Program-made: the position numbers and the translations under genes
The notes under the pieces: generated by a model
Told to the model about the DNA's origin: nothing
The model's database searches: none
What the model saw: only the letters and a program-made list of their open reading frames with translations
Assembly (NCBI GenBank): GCA_905250885.1
Contig: CAJNOQ010001097.1
Coordinates: 1 to 36,031, forward strand
Source: Didymodactylos carnosus
Taxonomy: Eukaryota > Rotifera > Eurotatoria > Philodinida > Philodinidae
DNA: 36,031 bases
Direction of reading: 5' to 3'
Shown here: positions 12,201 through 24,710 of the stretch, piece after piece
Position numbering within the stretch: position 1 is the stretch's first letter
Layout: the number at the start of each line of letters is the position of its first letter

Positions 12201-15200
12201 GCTGCTGTATGTTGAGCCGTTGTACTTGCCGTTGACGCTGAACTCGATGGTATTAATGCATCAAGCTGTGCACAATATTCTAATATCTCTCCTTCCGGAT
12301 CACCATGTAACGCCTTATGATGTCGTTTAACATCATATCGCCATCGATAACCTCGATAACATATTGCACAATAAAATAAACGATTTGGATTAAAATTTGA
12401 ATGTAATGAAAAATTATTGTAAACAATTTTTGATTCATCCGGCAATGTGATTGTTCCATCTGGTTGTAAATTAGTTCTTGTATATAATGGTTTTGTTAAA
12501 TAATCATTCTGATGCTTTGACAATGATGATGCATTCGGAGATAATGCTGTTGAATTTAGATTACATAAACTACTATTATTATTATCATCATACGTCTCGT
12601 TGTTGACATAATCACCATCAGAATTTATAAATATGGCAGCATTTGTCTGAGGATTCGGTAGACAATGTTCTGAACGTTGTGAAAATAGAAGTGGTTGTGT
12701 AGGAACAGGAGAATGTTCACTTTTCAGTTGATCAGTCGACTTTCGAGGCACGTGTATCATGAACTAATGAACAAAAAATATGAATAAATTAGGTCATATA
12801 TTCATTGTCGCAAACAAGGAGACATACTTTCTGTAATGTTTCATCAATATTTTCATTTCGAGAAGAAATGCTTCCATTTTGCCTAGTCCCATTTAATTGT
12901 CCAAATGTTGTGATTGGTTTTCGTAATTTCTTTTTTGATATAATCATTTTCGCATACGCTTTATTCGGATGATTACTCTGAATATGTTGATCAACAAATT
13001 TTGGATGATTCGAACGAAATGGGCAGACAGAACATTGAAATCGTCGTTTTGAATCATGACCACCAAACAATTTTGAATCTAAACCACGTTCTCTCATGTA
13101 TGCATCAATTGTTTGCTCAGCTTCTTCATTTGATAATTGTAACACTTCAAAAGTCATATTTGGATGACGCTTTTTCGCGTGACACTGAATATACCATCGT
13201 AAATTAGCTCTAAAAATATTTTATTTAGCCATGATATAAATTAGAAATAGGTAAAACTATTACCTCCATCCACATAAACTACACATGTACGGTTTAATAT
13301 TGATATGCGTTGAAACATGAAGTTTCAATTTTGTTAAAGTTGGTGCGCTATGATCGCAATGAGGACAACGAAATTTCTTAAAGCGTTTTGCTAACGATGA
13401 TGATGATGTATCGTACGAATTTGATGATAGATTATTATTTTCCGATGATGGTGATTGAAAATCCGAAACTTGTTGAAATTTCCATAAACTAGAATTAAAT
13501 GAAAAAGTCAGATGTAATTGATATTATAGATCAAAAAGCATAAGACTTACGCCTCATCTTCATCGTCAATGATTTGTTCATCTTCTGGCACTGTTAAAAA
13601 ATCACCATTCAAATCCATTGCTTCTAAATCATCATCATCGATATCATTATCATCTTGTATTTCATTTAACACCGACGCATCACTCCACAAACCACTATAT
13701 GGTGGAGAAGATCTTGTATTCGATAACGGTTCGTCCCGTTTTGACAACAACAATAATGGTGATTGATCAGTCGTTATTTCATTTTTGATAATATGTGGAG
13801 GCAACGATGGATGTTTACGTCGTTGATGCTAGAAAAAAAACTCTTTTTATCTATGTGAGAAACAAAAAAATGAAGAAAAGGACTTCGTTAGCTCAAAGAC
13901 CTATAGTAAATATACATAATTGAAATAAAGTTACCTTTTGTATGTCTTTCGACCATCCACTTGAATATGAACAATAATTACAACGAAATGTTTTATTATT
14001 CACGCCTGATTGTTGTTGCTGTTGAAGTTGCAAAGATTGTGAGGGAAATGGTGATCGCGTTGATGAACCATTTATCAACGGTGGCGGTTGGGAGGAGAAT
14101 TGTGGTAGAGATAAACGTGGTAACGAGTTCATATGATGTTCACGATTATTGTCAGTATGATGAATATTGCTGTTGTTATTATCATTGTTGAGAGAAGAAG
14201 AAGTCGAAATATTATCTGATTGCAATTTTTTGACGTATCGACCTGCTTGTGCATGTGTTATTTCATGTTTTTTTCTAATATGAGCTGTGCAATCATGAAA
14301 ATTTTTATATGTAAGATTACACAATGTACATAAGAAATTTTTTCTATGTTCTTGTTGTCGCATTGTGAACGATGTCGACGACGGAGAAAAAGAAAAACTG
14401 GTTGGTGATAGTTGATCAGTAATAAATTTTGGTACAGGTGATGATTGACTGCGAACTGATTGCGACGGTAGTTTTATCGACGTTGAAAATGAACGAGAAG
14501 GAGCAGAAAATTGAGCTGATTGCGCGTACGATGAAGGTGGTGTACCTGAATAGAATGAAAAATGACTCAGTGACACATATTTGAAAAGCAAATGAAATGA
14601 TTTTGCCCTTTTCACCGATTTGTCTGATTTTTGGAAAGATATTGACAAGTGCTAAAAAGCTACCGAACCTCGCTACACACAATTTTTATTCAAATTCCTT
14701 TCTTCAAGCAAAGATCGAGTCAATACCTTTTATTATATCAGCATGATTTTGACTAAATGAATTGTTATTCGCTTTAGGAGCGATGGGTCTTTGTTGACTT
14801 AATATTGAATGTAACACATTTGGTTTTCGTTTACTGGAACCATTTGCTGTCGAGATACTACTTGAGCCTGACAGTTGTGCTGGCAATGATAATGGAAAAA
14901 GATCATGAATATTATTAATTTGTTTCTTTTCATCGGTTACAGATGAAATTAACAATTTACTAGTATTCCCATTTGTTGTGCTTGTTATTTGACCACTATT
15001 ATATTGTTGCAAATTGTTATTATCGGTCGATGATTCTTCCATATAGCCGAGTGTTGGAAAATCAGCATTGCTCGCCGTATGATCCGGTACTTGAAAACAT
15101 ACATTTCCATCATTCTCACGACATTTTCGTACAGCTGTTTTACATTCATCTAAAACAGAGATTTGATTAGTAATATCGAAGCAAGAAACTACGGTGCACG

Positions 15201-16094
15201 CACTTTTATCCAATTTATGCCCTGAAACAATCAAAAGTAAGCACATTAGCATCGTCAACTAAGATAAAAATGACAGACAAAATCTTACACGTCGTTAAAT
15301 GTCTTTCGACTTTCCCATTATATTCGCTTGCATATTGACATAATGTACATTCGTAAATTAATAAATCCTCCGAATGGTGATCCCGACGATGATGCAACAA
15401 TACTCTTGGATTTGACGTAACGTAGGAGCAAGCACGGCATGCATATAACCTTTCAAATCTCATTGCATGATTGACACCGCCATTTTGTGGATCATTTATC
15501 TGTGAAAATGTAAGAAATATTTTCACAGCCACAGACAACTCTAAATAAGCATACTTCAATATAATTTTCGCTTCGATGACCATTGTTGTAGTCCATTTCA
15601 GCAGTATTAGTATTGCAGTTTTGATTAACATCATCTGATGATAATCTTTCCCATAACCTATCAGAACCTAATGAAGAAAAAAGAAATCTATGAGACTGAA
15701 AATTAAGAGCTAGAGTTATTATTACTAGAATCAACGTTTTGATGCTGTCTAACATGAGAGTGTTGTCTTGGTGCTTGCGATATAATCTAAAAAACAAAAT
15801 TAGTAAAATCTATGTTGTCTGAAACTATTAGGCTACTAACTTGATGACTAAATGCTGGTTTACGTCTAGAACGTTGCTGGACAGGTAGATCAGTTTGTTG
15901 CCCATTTATTTCATTTTCGGCTGGTTGTGCATCGTTTTCTATAAAAGATTAAAAAAAACAATAACAGAATACTAGCAAATTGTGAAAGAAATAATCGTAC
16001 CATTCGCATGTACATCCATATGTGCAATGAGCTCTGGCAAACTTTCTCCATTGAAATTGCATGACGGGCAAATAAAAGCTGTTCCCGTATGCAT
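9214..16094 (-). CDS. Large multi-C2H2 zinc-finger protein, 18 exons assembled
   Basis: Coding exons 5' to 3' on the minus strand: 16094-16001, 15938-15841, 15786-15726, 15667-15555, 15499-15289, 15221-14727, 14545-13935, 13828-13551, 13488-13264, 13209-12828, 12763-11703, 11338-10801, 10719-10429, 10360-10037, 9979-9928, 9873-9764, 9704-9473, 9299-9214. They sum to 5262 bases, 1753 residues, with every junction phase consistent. About 16 C2H2-type fingers start near residues 9, 143, 173, 430, 546, 694, 722, 787, 988, 1192, 1358, 1422, 1453, 1522, 1550 and 1629. Several are completed only after splicing, which supports the model. The one at 1358 lacks a normal His pair (Cys1358, Cys1361, His1374, then Cys). 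Ser/Gln/Asn-rich linkers and an acidic C-terminus separate the clusters. Most fingers are of the CxxCxY/F type without TGEKP linkers, as in REST- or ZNF462-like proteins. It is probably a nuclear DNA-binding regulator; no orthologue was recognised. The first exon could extend to 16116 behind an acceptor site, so more N-terminal exons may exist. Confidence 0.85.
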
Positions 16095-16615
16095 GACCAA
16101 ATCAATAATTAACAATCTAAAAGAACACGAGTAACGTACTCGATGCTACTGCACTGATATAATAACGTGTCCGAAGGTAAAGAACAAAAAGAGAAAAAAA
16201 GTTCTTATCCATCTCCTCCTGTGTTCCAGATACCTTCCGAAACAAACCACACACATATACAGAGAGAAAAGATTTGATTTGCGTGTGAAGGAAAAAAAAC
16301 GAAAAAAAGTTGAGCCGTATGTGTGTGTGCGTGTGTATGTGAAAAAGAGAGTAAAAGAAGAACATGTCTATATTTGCCGAAGGAAATGTGCTTGTAGGTT
16401 AGAGCTGCGTATGGCCTCCTTTGGATACATTTCTCATTACATTTTCTTTTATCTGTTCTGTCCCTTCTATCCAGGACACCAATACACGAACACAACGATG
16501 GTGTTCTGTATATCAGCCTTCAAAACGCCGTGATATAAATTTCTTATTTCAAAATAGAAGTGGGAACAGAATATGGTTAGAAGCAGACAGGAGGATAGTA
16601 GATATATAAGATGGT

Positions 16616-16632
16616 TGTGTGTGTGTGTGTGT
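16616..16632. repeat. (TG)n microsatellite
   Basis: An uninterrupted run of alternating T and G of 17 bases, followed by tatgcat. A related imperfect GT tract is at 16318-16340. Confidence 0.9.
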
Positions 16633-18283
16633 ATGCATAATAGACGATACTCGACTTAGTCCTAAGTAGATTTGCTTTGTGTTTCCGTTTTCGATTGTTC
16701 ATTCTCTTTCATTTCTTCTTTTTCTCCTCTTCCCCTATTTTTCTATATACTCTCACCCACAACAACATACCATTGTATCCAACCTTCCTTTCTTGTTTTG
16801 TTTGTTGCATGCAGGCGTCAAAAGCTTAAAAAATTTTGTTCTCCATTAAAGAAAAGTTTAGAAGCGAGTGCATGTGTATGGTGCGTGCACCATTATCATT
16901 ATTTACTCAACAACTATACCAAGAAATGAGGTTTGCGCAAAGAGCAACTGCGTTTCTAGTAATGGCTTATAAGTTTTTTTTGAGATATACCAAAAAGAAG
17001 AAGAAAAAAAATGGGGTAAAAAAGTTTTTTCCTTTTTTCTTCTTTGTGCATCGCATCTTGTCAGTTTACCGGAAACAGAAATGGAAACTCCCTAAAGCTT
17101 GGATACTTTCGACAATAAATAACATAAAAAAGAAATAAGAAAACGAGAGCATTCCAGTATAGGAGGAAAATGATGATGATTGTGTTACTTCCATTTGAGC
17201 GTGCTGCTCTCCTCTTCTTCGTTAAACGATGTATAGATAAATGTACTTCAGATATGAATGTCGGATAGAAGAGAAACTATATGCATTCGAACAGCAGACA
17301 CAAACAACATTTTTAGAGAGGAAAAAATCCGTACGTGATTGTTATATCTGAAATTGAATTTTATGCTGCAGATCGCCTTTCAGAATATAGCTGTCGACAA
17401 AAAATCAACTGCTGCATTGTAAACAATTCGCGCTTTTCATTTTCATACACAAATATTTTACTTATCGTGATAACTCTACACGCTTTAGGTGATCAATTGT
17501 TAAGGCTGTCAAGTTTTCTTCTGAATTATTTCTGTTGTAATTAGTTTATATTTCAGATCAGAGATTAGCTGGTCGACGTTTCATGATATCCTCAAGACTT
17601 TCACCCATCAAATGACAGTATTTTTTTCTGCCCGTATTCCTATTATCTCTGTTATAGACAATGGAGTAAACCAAACAAACATTTTTTTCATTTTTATTTT
17701 CCTATGGCATCCTTAAATCTGTGCAAAAGCGTGTTTTTTTCTTTGGTTCCACATTCTTGCAGAGAAAATCATTCCATGATGGCCCAACAAGATCTTCAAG
17801 ATTTCTATTGTTCAAAATAAGAACGAAAAGAATGAAAGTGAGGAAAAAATACATTGCATAATAAGTAAATAAAAAATAAACTAATGTTGAACGTTTAAAC
17901 CATAAGCATATGCAGTGAAATTCTTGCTAAAGTAGTTGAGATACCATCTCACTTTATCGTTTTCGGTACGTTTGATATTCACCATGTAAGTCAAAGTTTG
18001 GAACAGTCAATTAATATAAGCTTTAAAAACTAAACATATTTTGTTTTATGACGTTATAGTGCAAAAAAATTCAAACTCTTCCGATACAAATATCTGTATA
18101 ACATACGAAAAACTTACTTTCAAATTTTGTTTTTCGTCAGACTGCCAGAAGAAAGAGAAAATGAATGCCGGTGGAGAATGAAAATTAAACTTTCTAAACA
18201 ATGAATATCTCCTCACTCCGAATGCTTGCCTATCTTCCTTCTTCCTTCGTTTTTGTCCTTTTTTCTTTACTCTATCGCACTAC

Positions 18284-18304
18284 TATATATATATATATAT
18301 ATAT
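18284..18304. repeat. (TA)n microsatellite
   Basis: Twenty-one bases of alternating T and A in non-coding DNA. Confidence 0.9.
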
Positions 18305-18960
18305 GAACATTTCATTCATTACTGATTCATTGGATTTTCTTATACTAGTCGTCTACATATGCACGGAGTAAAGAAAAAAACGATGACGTTTACCAGAATA
18401 TGAAAAGAAACGAACGCTGACTGGATCCGTGATCACCATGTATGTTCAGTTTTATGCTTGCTTTTAGAGAAAACTTAGAATATATATAAAACAGAAGAAT
18501 GTATTAGTGTGTGTATGTGTTCTCTTTTTGGTTCGCTTATACGTAGATGGATGATAGAAATATTAAATGCTTTCATATAGTTTTAATCATGATGGAATTG
18601 TTCGGAGAGAAACGGGATCTGTCGTTTTTTGCTCCTTTCTCTTTAATATATTCTATAGGATACTGTTGAGAATAAAACATATTACAGGAAAAGAGGAAAA
18701 AAAGGAAAAAGAGGCATCCACGGTAGAGGTAGAGGAAACAGATTCCTTGCGTGTGCCAGATTTTTTGTCTGTACCAGTACACAGTAATACCACATTTGTT
18801 ATATACATCGTGTTGAAATAATTGCATACATGTATGTCTCCACATCAGCAGAAAAAGGAGGAATGAATGATTGGCGGCAGAAAAAAAGTATGAAAAGAAG
18901 TAGTAATACCAAAAAAATAATAAATTAGTGGCATGGGAATTGGCAATTCCGGAGAAAAAC

Positions 18961-20723
18961 ATCTACCAGCGCATAAATAAAAGCACTTAGAAGATGTTTC
19001 ATATTATCACAGTTTTCTAAATTCAATTCATCGTGTCTAAGATGAAAATACCTCGTGAATGCAAGATATTATTACACCTAAAAAAAAGGGAAATTATTTT
19101 AGTAGATCAAATTCCAGAGATCTATACACACTTTGAGGAAAAAGTGTTTCTCCAGTCTATTCTTATTGATTAAAGATAGTAACGGGTGGGCCAATTATAT
19201 CACACATCATTACCAGTTTTCAAAAATGCTTGATACATCACCCAAATACATCAGTCAAAGGCTTGCTTTTATACCAAACGATAGAGACGCTTTCTTGCTC
19301 TATCGATCTGAATAATGTAGAACTTGATTCTTTACTCGTCTGGACTATTTTCAAACGGATAGGATTATGGTTTAGTAGTGCAAAGGATAAAAAGCCGAGA
19401 GGAGACGAGATAAATAAGAAATTACTGACATGCATATTCTGCACTATCATTTTAATACGAAAAATTGCATTGAAATTTTTTAGCAAGCATTAAAAGATAA
19501 ATAATTTTATGTTTGATTTTTGTGATGTACTTGAAATTTAACGACGACTCCATCTTAAGGCAACAGTCGATATTTCTTTTTTCTGAGAGATGCACTAACG
19601 ACAATTGAAAGCATTTGAGCTACATGAATCGCAATCAAATGAACTTAACTTACTTTCAAATTTATATTAAAAAGATACTACGGATTGTTTATGGCCTATC
19701 CATTGCTATAATTCAATCATAGATTGTACATTCACTCAAAAATTGAGCAAATACAATTTTTATTTTATTCATAAACGTAATAGTTGCATCAAAGATATTA
19801 ATATAACTCTTTGCTACAGTCAACGTTGCAAACAGAAGTCGAATATTACGATTTGAACAATGGACTGTGCACCCTTCCACACTCTCCTGATATTCGCGAC
19901 ATTAAGTAGAGAAAGCAAACCAAAATAAATAATACATTAAAAAAGAGATAATTGCACAGCTGAAATTTCAAAGCAAATCGTATAATATTCAACATCAGAA
20001 TACATCTGAAGAGATGACTATAACTAGAAATAAAATCATGAATATCCACTCGTTCATAACTAAAATGGATCTACTCTTTTTTTTCTTCATCCCTTGAGAA
20101 AATGCGTGCTTGATCATGTTTTTGTGCAACGATTTAGTCTTACTCATTTATTAAACACAGCAAGTTATGTCAAACGGAAAAAGCAGGTCCGTAGCAAATA
20201 GGAAAATGTAAAAAGTCATCCCACAAATTTCAAAAATTTTACATGTTACGATCGTGAGAATTGTACAAGATCATAAATTGTAACGATAGAAGCTTTATGA
20301 TCTTTATCAGTGATTAAGCACTTCTAGTTAGAATCTAACTTATAAAGCCGACTGGTATTAGTATGAGGTATACTCAGTTGGTTGATATTGCTGGTATTTT
20401 GCGGTATGATGCGATTTTTCCAAAAACATCGTGTAAATTCAGCTCATCTGCGACATACTTCTTCTACTGGAATTTCATTTCAATTACGTAAACTCAGTTC
20501 GGTTATATAAGCTTCTTAATTTAAAAAATTGAATTGGATTGCTGTTTTTGTTAAAAAAGTGCGTGGAAAAAATCAGCTATGAAGAGATTAATCTGTCTCT
20601 TTGACAACATAAGTAATTGATCAAAAGAAGAGTAATCGGTTTTTCTCGGTGAGTGTTAACAGACCTCTTCACATATGTGACAAGGAAAAAGTATTTGTAT
20701 TTAGGCAAAACATAATCAAGACA
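18961..20723. other. Non-coding region downstream of PRMT7
   Basis: About 1.8 kb with no recognised gene. The part near 20345-20420 has repeated GGTAT-like words that may be the worn left part of the repeat ending at about 20800. Confidence 0.4.
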
Positions 20724-20800
20724 AGGCGGTACCGGTACGAAGTTCGTATACCGGTGACCGGTACCAGTATCGCATTTTTGATACCGGTTACACCCCTGAA
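20724..20800. repeat. Palindromic ACCGGT-rich repeat, probable end of a hAT-like MITE
   Basis: The stretch holds several overlapping copies of GGTACCGGTAC and ATACCGG-type words in both orientations. It ends in GGTTACACCCCTGA, whose complement (TCAGGGGTGTAACC) resembles hAT-type termini. No matching left terminus or target duplication was found, so only one end is supported. Confidence 0.45.
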
Positions 20801-20868
20801 TTAGATGTATCTTGTTTAGTATATGGTTTTGATCGTATAAAAATGACAAACAAAAACAATTAAAGAAG

Positions 20869-23026
20869 TTACTCATGAAAATTGAACAAAAAATGTCCGT
20901 GTTGAAAATCGAATTGTACTGAAACATTTAACAACGATGGTGCAATGATTGGTTTTTGTAATAAATGTACACCTTGTTTACAATACGTTGGCCATTGTAA
21001 AGGCTGATTAAAATTGATTGTTTCAAGACCAGTTGTTAACCATACATCATCACAAAGTTCAAAATCGATCCAAATAGCAATGCCATTACATTGTCCATTT
21101 TGATTTAAGGATATTTGTACATTCTCGTTAATTATTGACGAATGATTGTTATCTTTAAAATCAAAATGTAATAGAGTAATTATGTTACTTAAAGGTTTCG
21201 ATGAATATTCAAATAATGATTGTGCTTCAACAGGAACATCAGCAATTTTTGATGCATTTAAAATTTTATCATCAAATGGTTTTAAATTAAAATCACAACA
21301 TTTTTCAACGGGTAAACGTATTTTATGTAAATGATCAAATTCTAATGCAATACAAAGTATTTTTGCACGATTTGGCATTGAGATAAAATTTGATTTTAAA
21401 AATATTTTACATGTTTGTAATGAATAATAAAAATGTAAATTATCATATGGTAAAAGTGATGTTGAAAAGTATGGTTCTGATAAAATAAAATCAAGATTAT
21501 TTTGATCAAAATCGTCAATGGTCAATGATGCTAAGGATTTATTAATTATACGATAACATTTATAGTTATTTTCTAATATTTGATTTAATACTCTAATAAG
21601 ATGTTTATTTGTTTGAATAAGATACAATTCAACATTTTCGTACATTGTTAATAGAAGCAATGGTAATAATAGACCATCTCCAATATACAAACAACGTGGT
21701 GTACTACTTGATTTACTCAATAAAACAGTCAACGCATTCGAATATTTCGTACGACGATAACTAGAATTAAATGAAGCTACTGCTAAACGACTTATAATCG
21801 ACGGAGTATACACACGTGATAAAGGTGTTATAGATTGGTTGATATCAAATGGAAGAACATCAAAATAAAGACTATATTCATCATGATAACCATAAATAGT
21901 TACCTAAATAAAAACAATAAAAGATATACAATATTTTCATTATGTTTAAGACTAGTTAAAATTCATACTTCATCATTTTGATTGACATTGAATGGTGTTT
22001 TAGGATAATAAATCCCATGTAACCAATGTTCTCTCCATTGTGGTTTTTGTTCTGCACACCATATAGGTGTTGTACTTAATTTATATTCACCATCTTCGTC
22101 CATATTTAATTCCCACCACATAATTATTGCATCAATTTTACCTGATTTATTACATTGAATATTATTCACAATACATTCATCATGATATTGTTTACTATTG
22201 TCAATATTTTTAAAATCAAAATGAAATATTTTAATTGGTTTTGTTAATGGTATAATGTGTTCATGTATCTCATTCACATTTAAATCATAAACACTGTTAC
22301 CTGCTAAATTTACCCATTCAGATGGTATTTGAATTTTCTTATTTTGTATGTTATTCATTGTATGAAATGATTGTAAAAAATTTGATTGAACTAATTGAAT
22401 AAAAATAGTACCATAAGATGGAATAATGATACTTTGTTTATTATTCATCATTAAATGTTTTGATGCATCATGAAATGTTTTTAAAGCACCTTCACCAATA
22501 AGTTCAGTATCAAAAATTTCAGCAATAATCATATTGACAGGAACATTATTCAAATCATTGGATAAATCAAGATCTGTTGAACGTTTGTTAATAACATTTA
22601 TACGATCCGTTAATAAATTTATTTTAATACATTTTTTTGCTATTTCAACCATTGGTTGATATATTTCACAGGCAGTTATACGTTGTTGATTATGAGGTAC
22701 TTGAAACTTTTCTAAGGCACGAGCAGCCATCATTGACAATAGTCCGGTACCTATAGAGAGAATGAATTATTAAATATTGATGAGTATAAAAGACGATTGT
22801 ATTTACCTGTTCCAATATCAAGAATATGAATTTGATTCTTTAATTGTTTTAATTTTTCAATTGATTTAATAATTGCCTTCTCATAGAATACATTTCTTTC
22901 AGTATCATGGAGCATATCAGCATAAGCTGAACGAGCTAAATCTTGTTCATAATCATATTCAGTTTCATCAAGAAACATCCATTCTGATTCTCCAGTAATA
23001 ACATTATTTTGTGATATAAAACTCAT
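20869..23026 (-). CDS. PRMT7: Protein arginine N-methyltransferase 7 (PRMT7), three exons
   Basis: Exons 23026-22807, 22750-21969 and 21903-20869 join to 2037 bases, 678 residues (human 692). The two GT-AG introns are 56 and 65 bases, and the first splits the AdoMet-binding loop LDIGTGTGLL (residues 69-78). The double-Glu loop EIFDTELIGEG (150-160) places the two catalytic Glu at 150 and 159. The second, degenerate methyltransferase half, typical of PRMT7, is in exon 3. It is recognised by SEPYFSTSLLPYDNL and a C-terminal beta-barrel segment ending in FLFNFHE. PRMT7 is the type III enzyme that makes monomethylarginine on histones, splicing factors and other RGG/RXR proteins, using AdoMet. Both halves and the catalytic residues are intact. 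It lies tandem with, and downstream of, PEX10 on the same strand. Confidence 0.96.
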
Positions 23027-23716
23027 GTTTCTTTATTTAAACATCTTTGAGAAATCGACTAGTCTAACTATCTGACATTTTTCAAAAACCAATAAATTCT
23101 AAAATAAAATTATTTTATTTTCGCAACTAATTTACTTTGTTTCAGAAAAATAAAAATAAAAATAAAACTGAGAAAAATTTGCATGAACAATCAAATTTAT
23201 TGTGTTTTGATTTATACGAATTGAAAAATTTAATCATTTACAAATTCTTTCGTTATTTTACGCTTTGTTTAGAGCATCCTAGTTTGAATGTAGAATGTAA
23301 AATCAAATAAATAAGAACAATGCGATTGCTAGTATGATATTATAGACACTAAATTGTGTTCGTCAACGAAAGAAAGAAAGTTAAAAAAGACCTAGCTATT
23401 TTTCGATAAAAATCAAAAAACACTGTTTATTAGTTTAGTGTTATGTATGTTACTCTCATTTATTAATTCATAATTAGTGATTAAAAAATGCGGAAATATT
23501 TTCTTTTTAGAGTAGAACGAATTAAAGTAAGAGATAAAACCGCTAAAATCTATTGCATGACATGATGAAATGACACATCGTGCCAAAGACATCAAAGAAA
23601 ACTGATGGAACATCTGCCCAGTGTTAATAGAATTGGTGAACCGCTCAGTTTGATAAAAGGAGGCATTTATTCTTGACAAACCTCGGTGACAACGACATCA
23701 GAAGAGAATCCGTGTA
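23027..23716. other. Intergenic region between PEX10 and PRMT7
   Basis: About 0.7 kb, AT-rich. An 88-codon open frame at 23413-23679 (minus) has no motif I recognise and is probably chance. The region should carry the PRMT7 promoter and the PEX10 3' untranslated region. Confidence 0.4.
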
Positions 23717-24640
23717 TTAATAATTCACTAGACGGACAATACGCGATGGAGATGTATTCATTTTACATATAGGACACGATTGATTATCATTAAGCCATAG
23801 ATGAATACATTGCCAACAGAATAAATGACCACATTCAATAATGGATAACGTGTTCAATGGATATTCATAACAGAGTGGACAACGTACTGATGACACTTCG
23901 TCACTAGTTTCAACTTGCTCAACATTATCACGAACAATTCCTGTTTCCAAAGGAATTTGTCTGTTTAATTGTCGTCGGTGTTGAATAATTGATAAAGCTA
24001 TTTGTTGTATGGAATTATATGTTTCAATAACATGTTGTATAATAAGACATAATGTTAATAATTTCATTGTACGATTTAATGTTTGATATATGGGATCATT
24101 AGTGTTTGTTCGACTATAAATCAAATATCTTATACGTGTAAACAATTTAGATAAATGATAATAATCACCATAAATATAAAATAAAATTTTGTGTGTTCGA
24201 TCAATAAATGAAATGATAAATTTTCCAATATAATCCAATGTTTGTGATGATAATCGTGGATGAAAATACTCATTGGCCAATGGGTGTATAAGTAGATTAG
24301 TTAATAGATATTCAAATAATTTGTTACCAAATAGATTCAATAAAATCATCAGGAGTCGTCTCGAATATGCTGGTATTTTTTTTGTATGAGGATCATATTG
24401 TATTAAACATATATATTCTTCACCAATTGTTTGACGATTTGATAATGTTGTAGTTAAATAGTAGAGAAATTTACTTAAACGATTAAGATGTGGTTGATAG
24501 ATATGAAAATGATTTAATCCAAATAATTTTGTATGCAAATCTTCTAAAGATTGGCTCAGTTGCTGAATTAAATAACGATCTTTCTCTTCGCTACGTATGA
24601 TTTCTAATTGGGTTGCATAACGTAATTTAGTTGACGTCAT
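23717..24640 (-). CDS. PEX10: Peroxisome biogenesis factor 10 (PEX10), RING E3 ligase
   Basis: A complete single-exon frame of 307 residues (human 326). The N-terminal membrane domain carries the PEX10 landmarks GEEYICLIQYDP and FYIYGDYYHLSKL with several hydrophobic helices. A C-terminal C3HC4 RING follows: Cys254, Cys257, Cys270, His272, Cys275, Cys278, Cys289 and Cys292, with CGHLFCWQC as its core. PEX10 sits in the peroxisomal membrane with PEX2 and PEX12. This ligase complex ubiquitinates the import receptor PEX5 so that it can be recycled. All zinc ligands are present. The ATG at 24640 gives an N-terminus that aligns in length with homologues. A TTTCTAG just upstream could be an acceptor for a leader exon, but none is required. 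Confidence 0.94.
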   Translation of the reverse strand: MTSTKLRYATQLEIIRSEEKDRYLIQQLSQSLEDLHTKLFGLNHFHIYQPHLNRLSKFLYYLTTTLSNRQTIGEEYICLIQYDPHTKKIPAYSRRLLMILLNLFGNKLFEYLLTNLLIHPLANEYFHPRLSSQTLDYIGKFIISFIDRTHKILFYIYGDYYHLSKLFTRIRYLIYSRTNTNDPIYQTLNRTMKLLTLCLIIQHVIETYNSIQQIALSIIQHRRQLNRQIPLETGIVRDNVEQVETSDEVSSVRCPLCYEYPLNTLSIIECGHLFCWQCIHLWLNDNQSCPICKMNTSPSRIVRLVNY

Positions 24641-24710
24641 CTAGAAAAGAAATTATTAAAAACAAAGATTATATTCAAAAGACTTTATGTAATTAACGTT
24701 TCACTAAATC

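Larger units (their letters stand above)
16117..18960. other. Long non-coding region upstream of the zinc-finger gene, with simple repeats
   Basis: About 2.8 kb without recognisable coding sequence. It has purine-rich and pyrimidine-rich tracts, a (GT)n tract at 16616-16632, a looser GT-rich tract near 16318-16340 and (TA)n at 18284-18304. Open frames here, such as those around 16117-16609 and 18567-18962, follow the simple-sequence composition. The region lies 5' of the zinc-finger gene and probably contains its promoter, and possibly untranslated exons or a long first intron. Confidence 0.45.

Noticed and set aside
16117-16609. Cluster of open frames on both strands
   Set aside because: They are driven by GT-rich and A/T-rich simple sequence (His-Thr and Val-Tyr runs) and have no domain.
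18567-18962. Open frames on both strands around 18.6-18.9 kb
   Set aside because: Low-complexity composition, mutually antisense, with no motif or splice support.
23413-23679. 88-codon minus-strand frame downstream of PEX10
   Set aside because: No recognisable domain, and it lies in the expected 3' flank of PEX10 and promoter of PRMT7.
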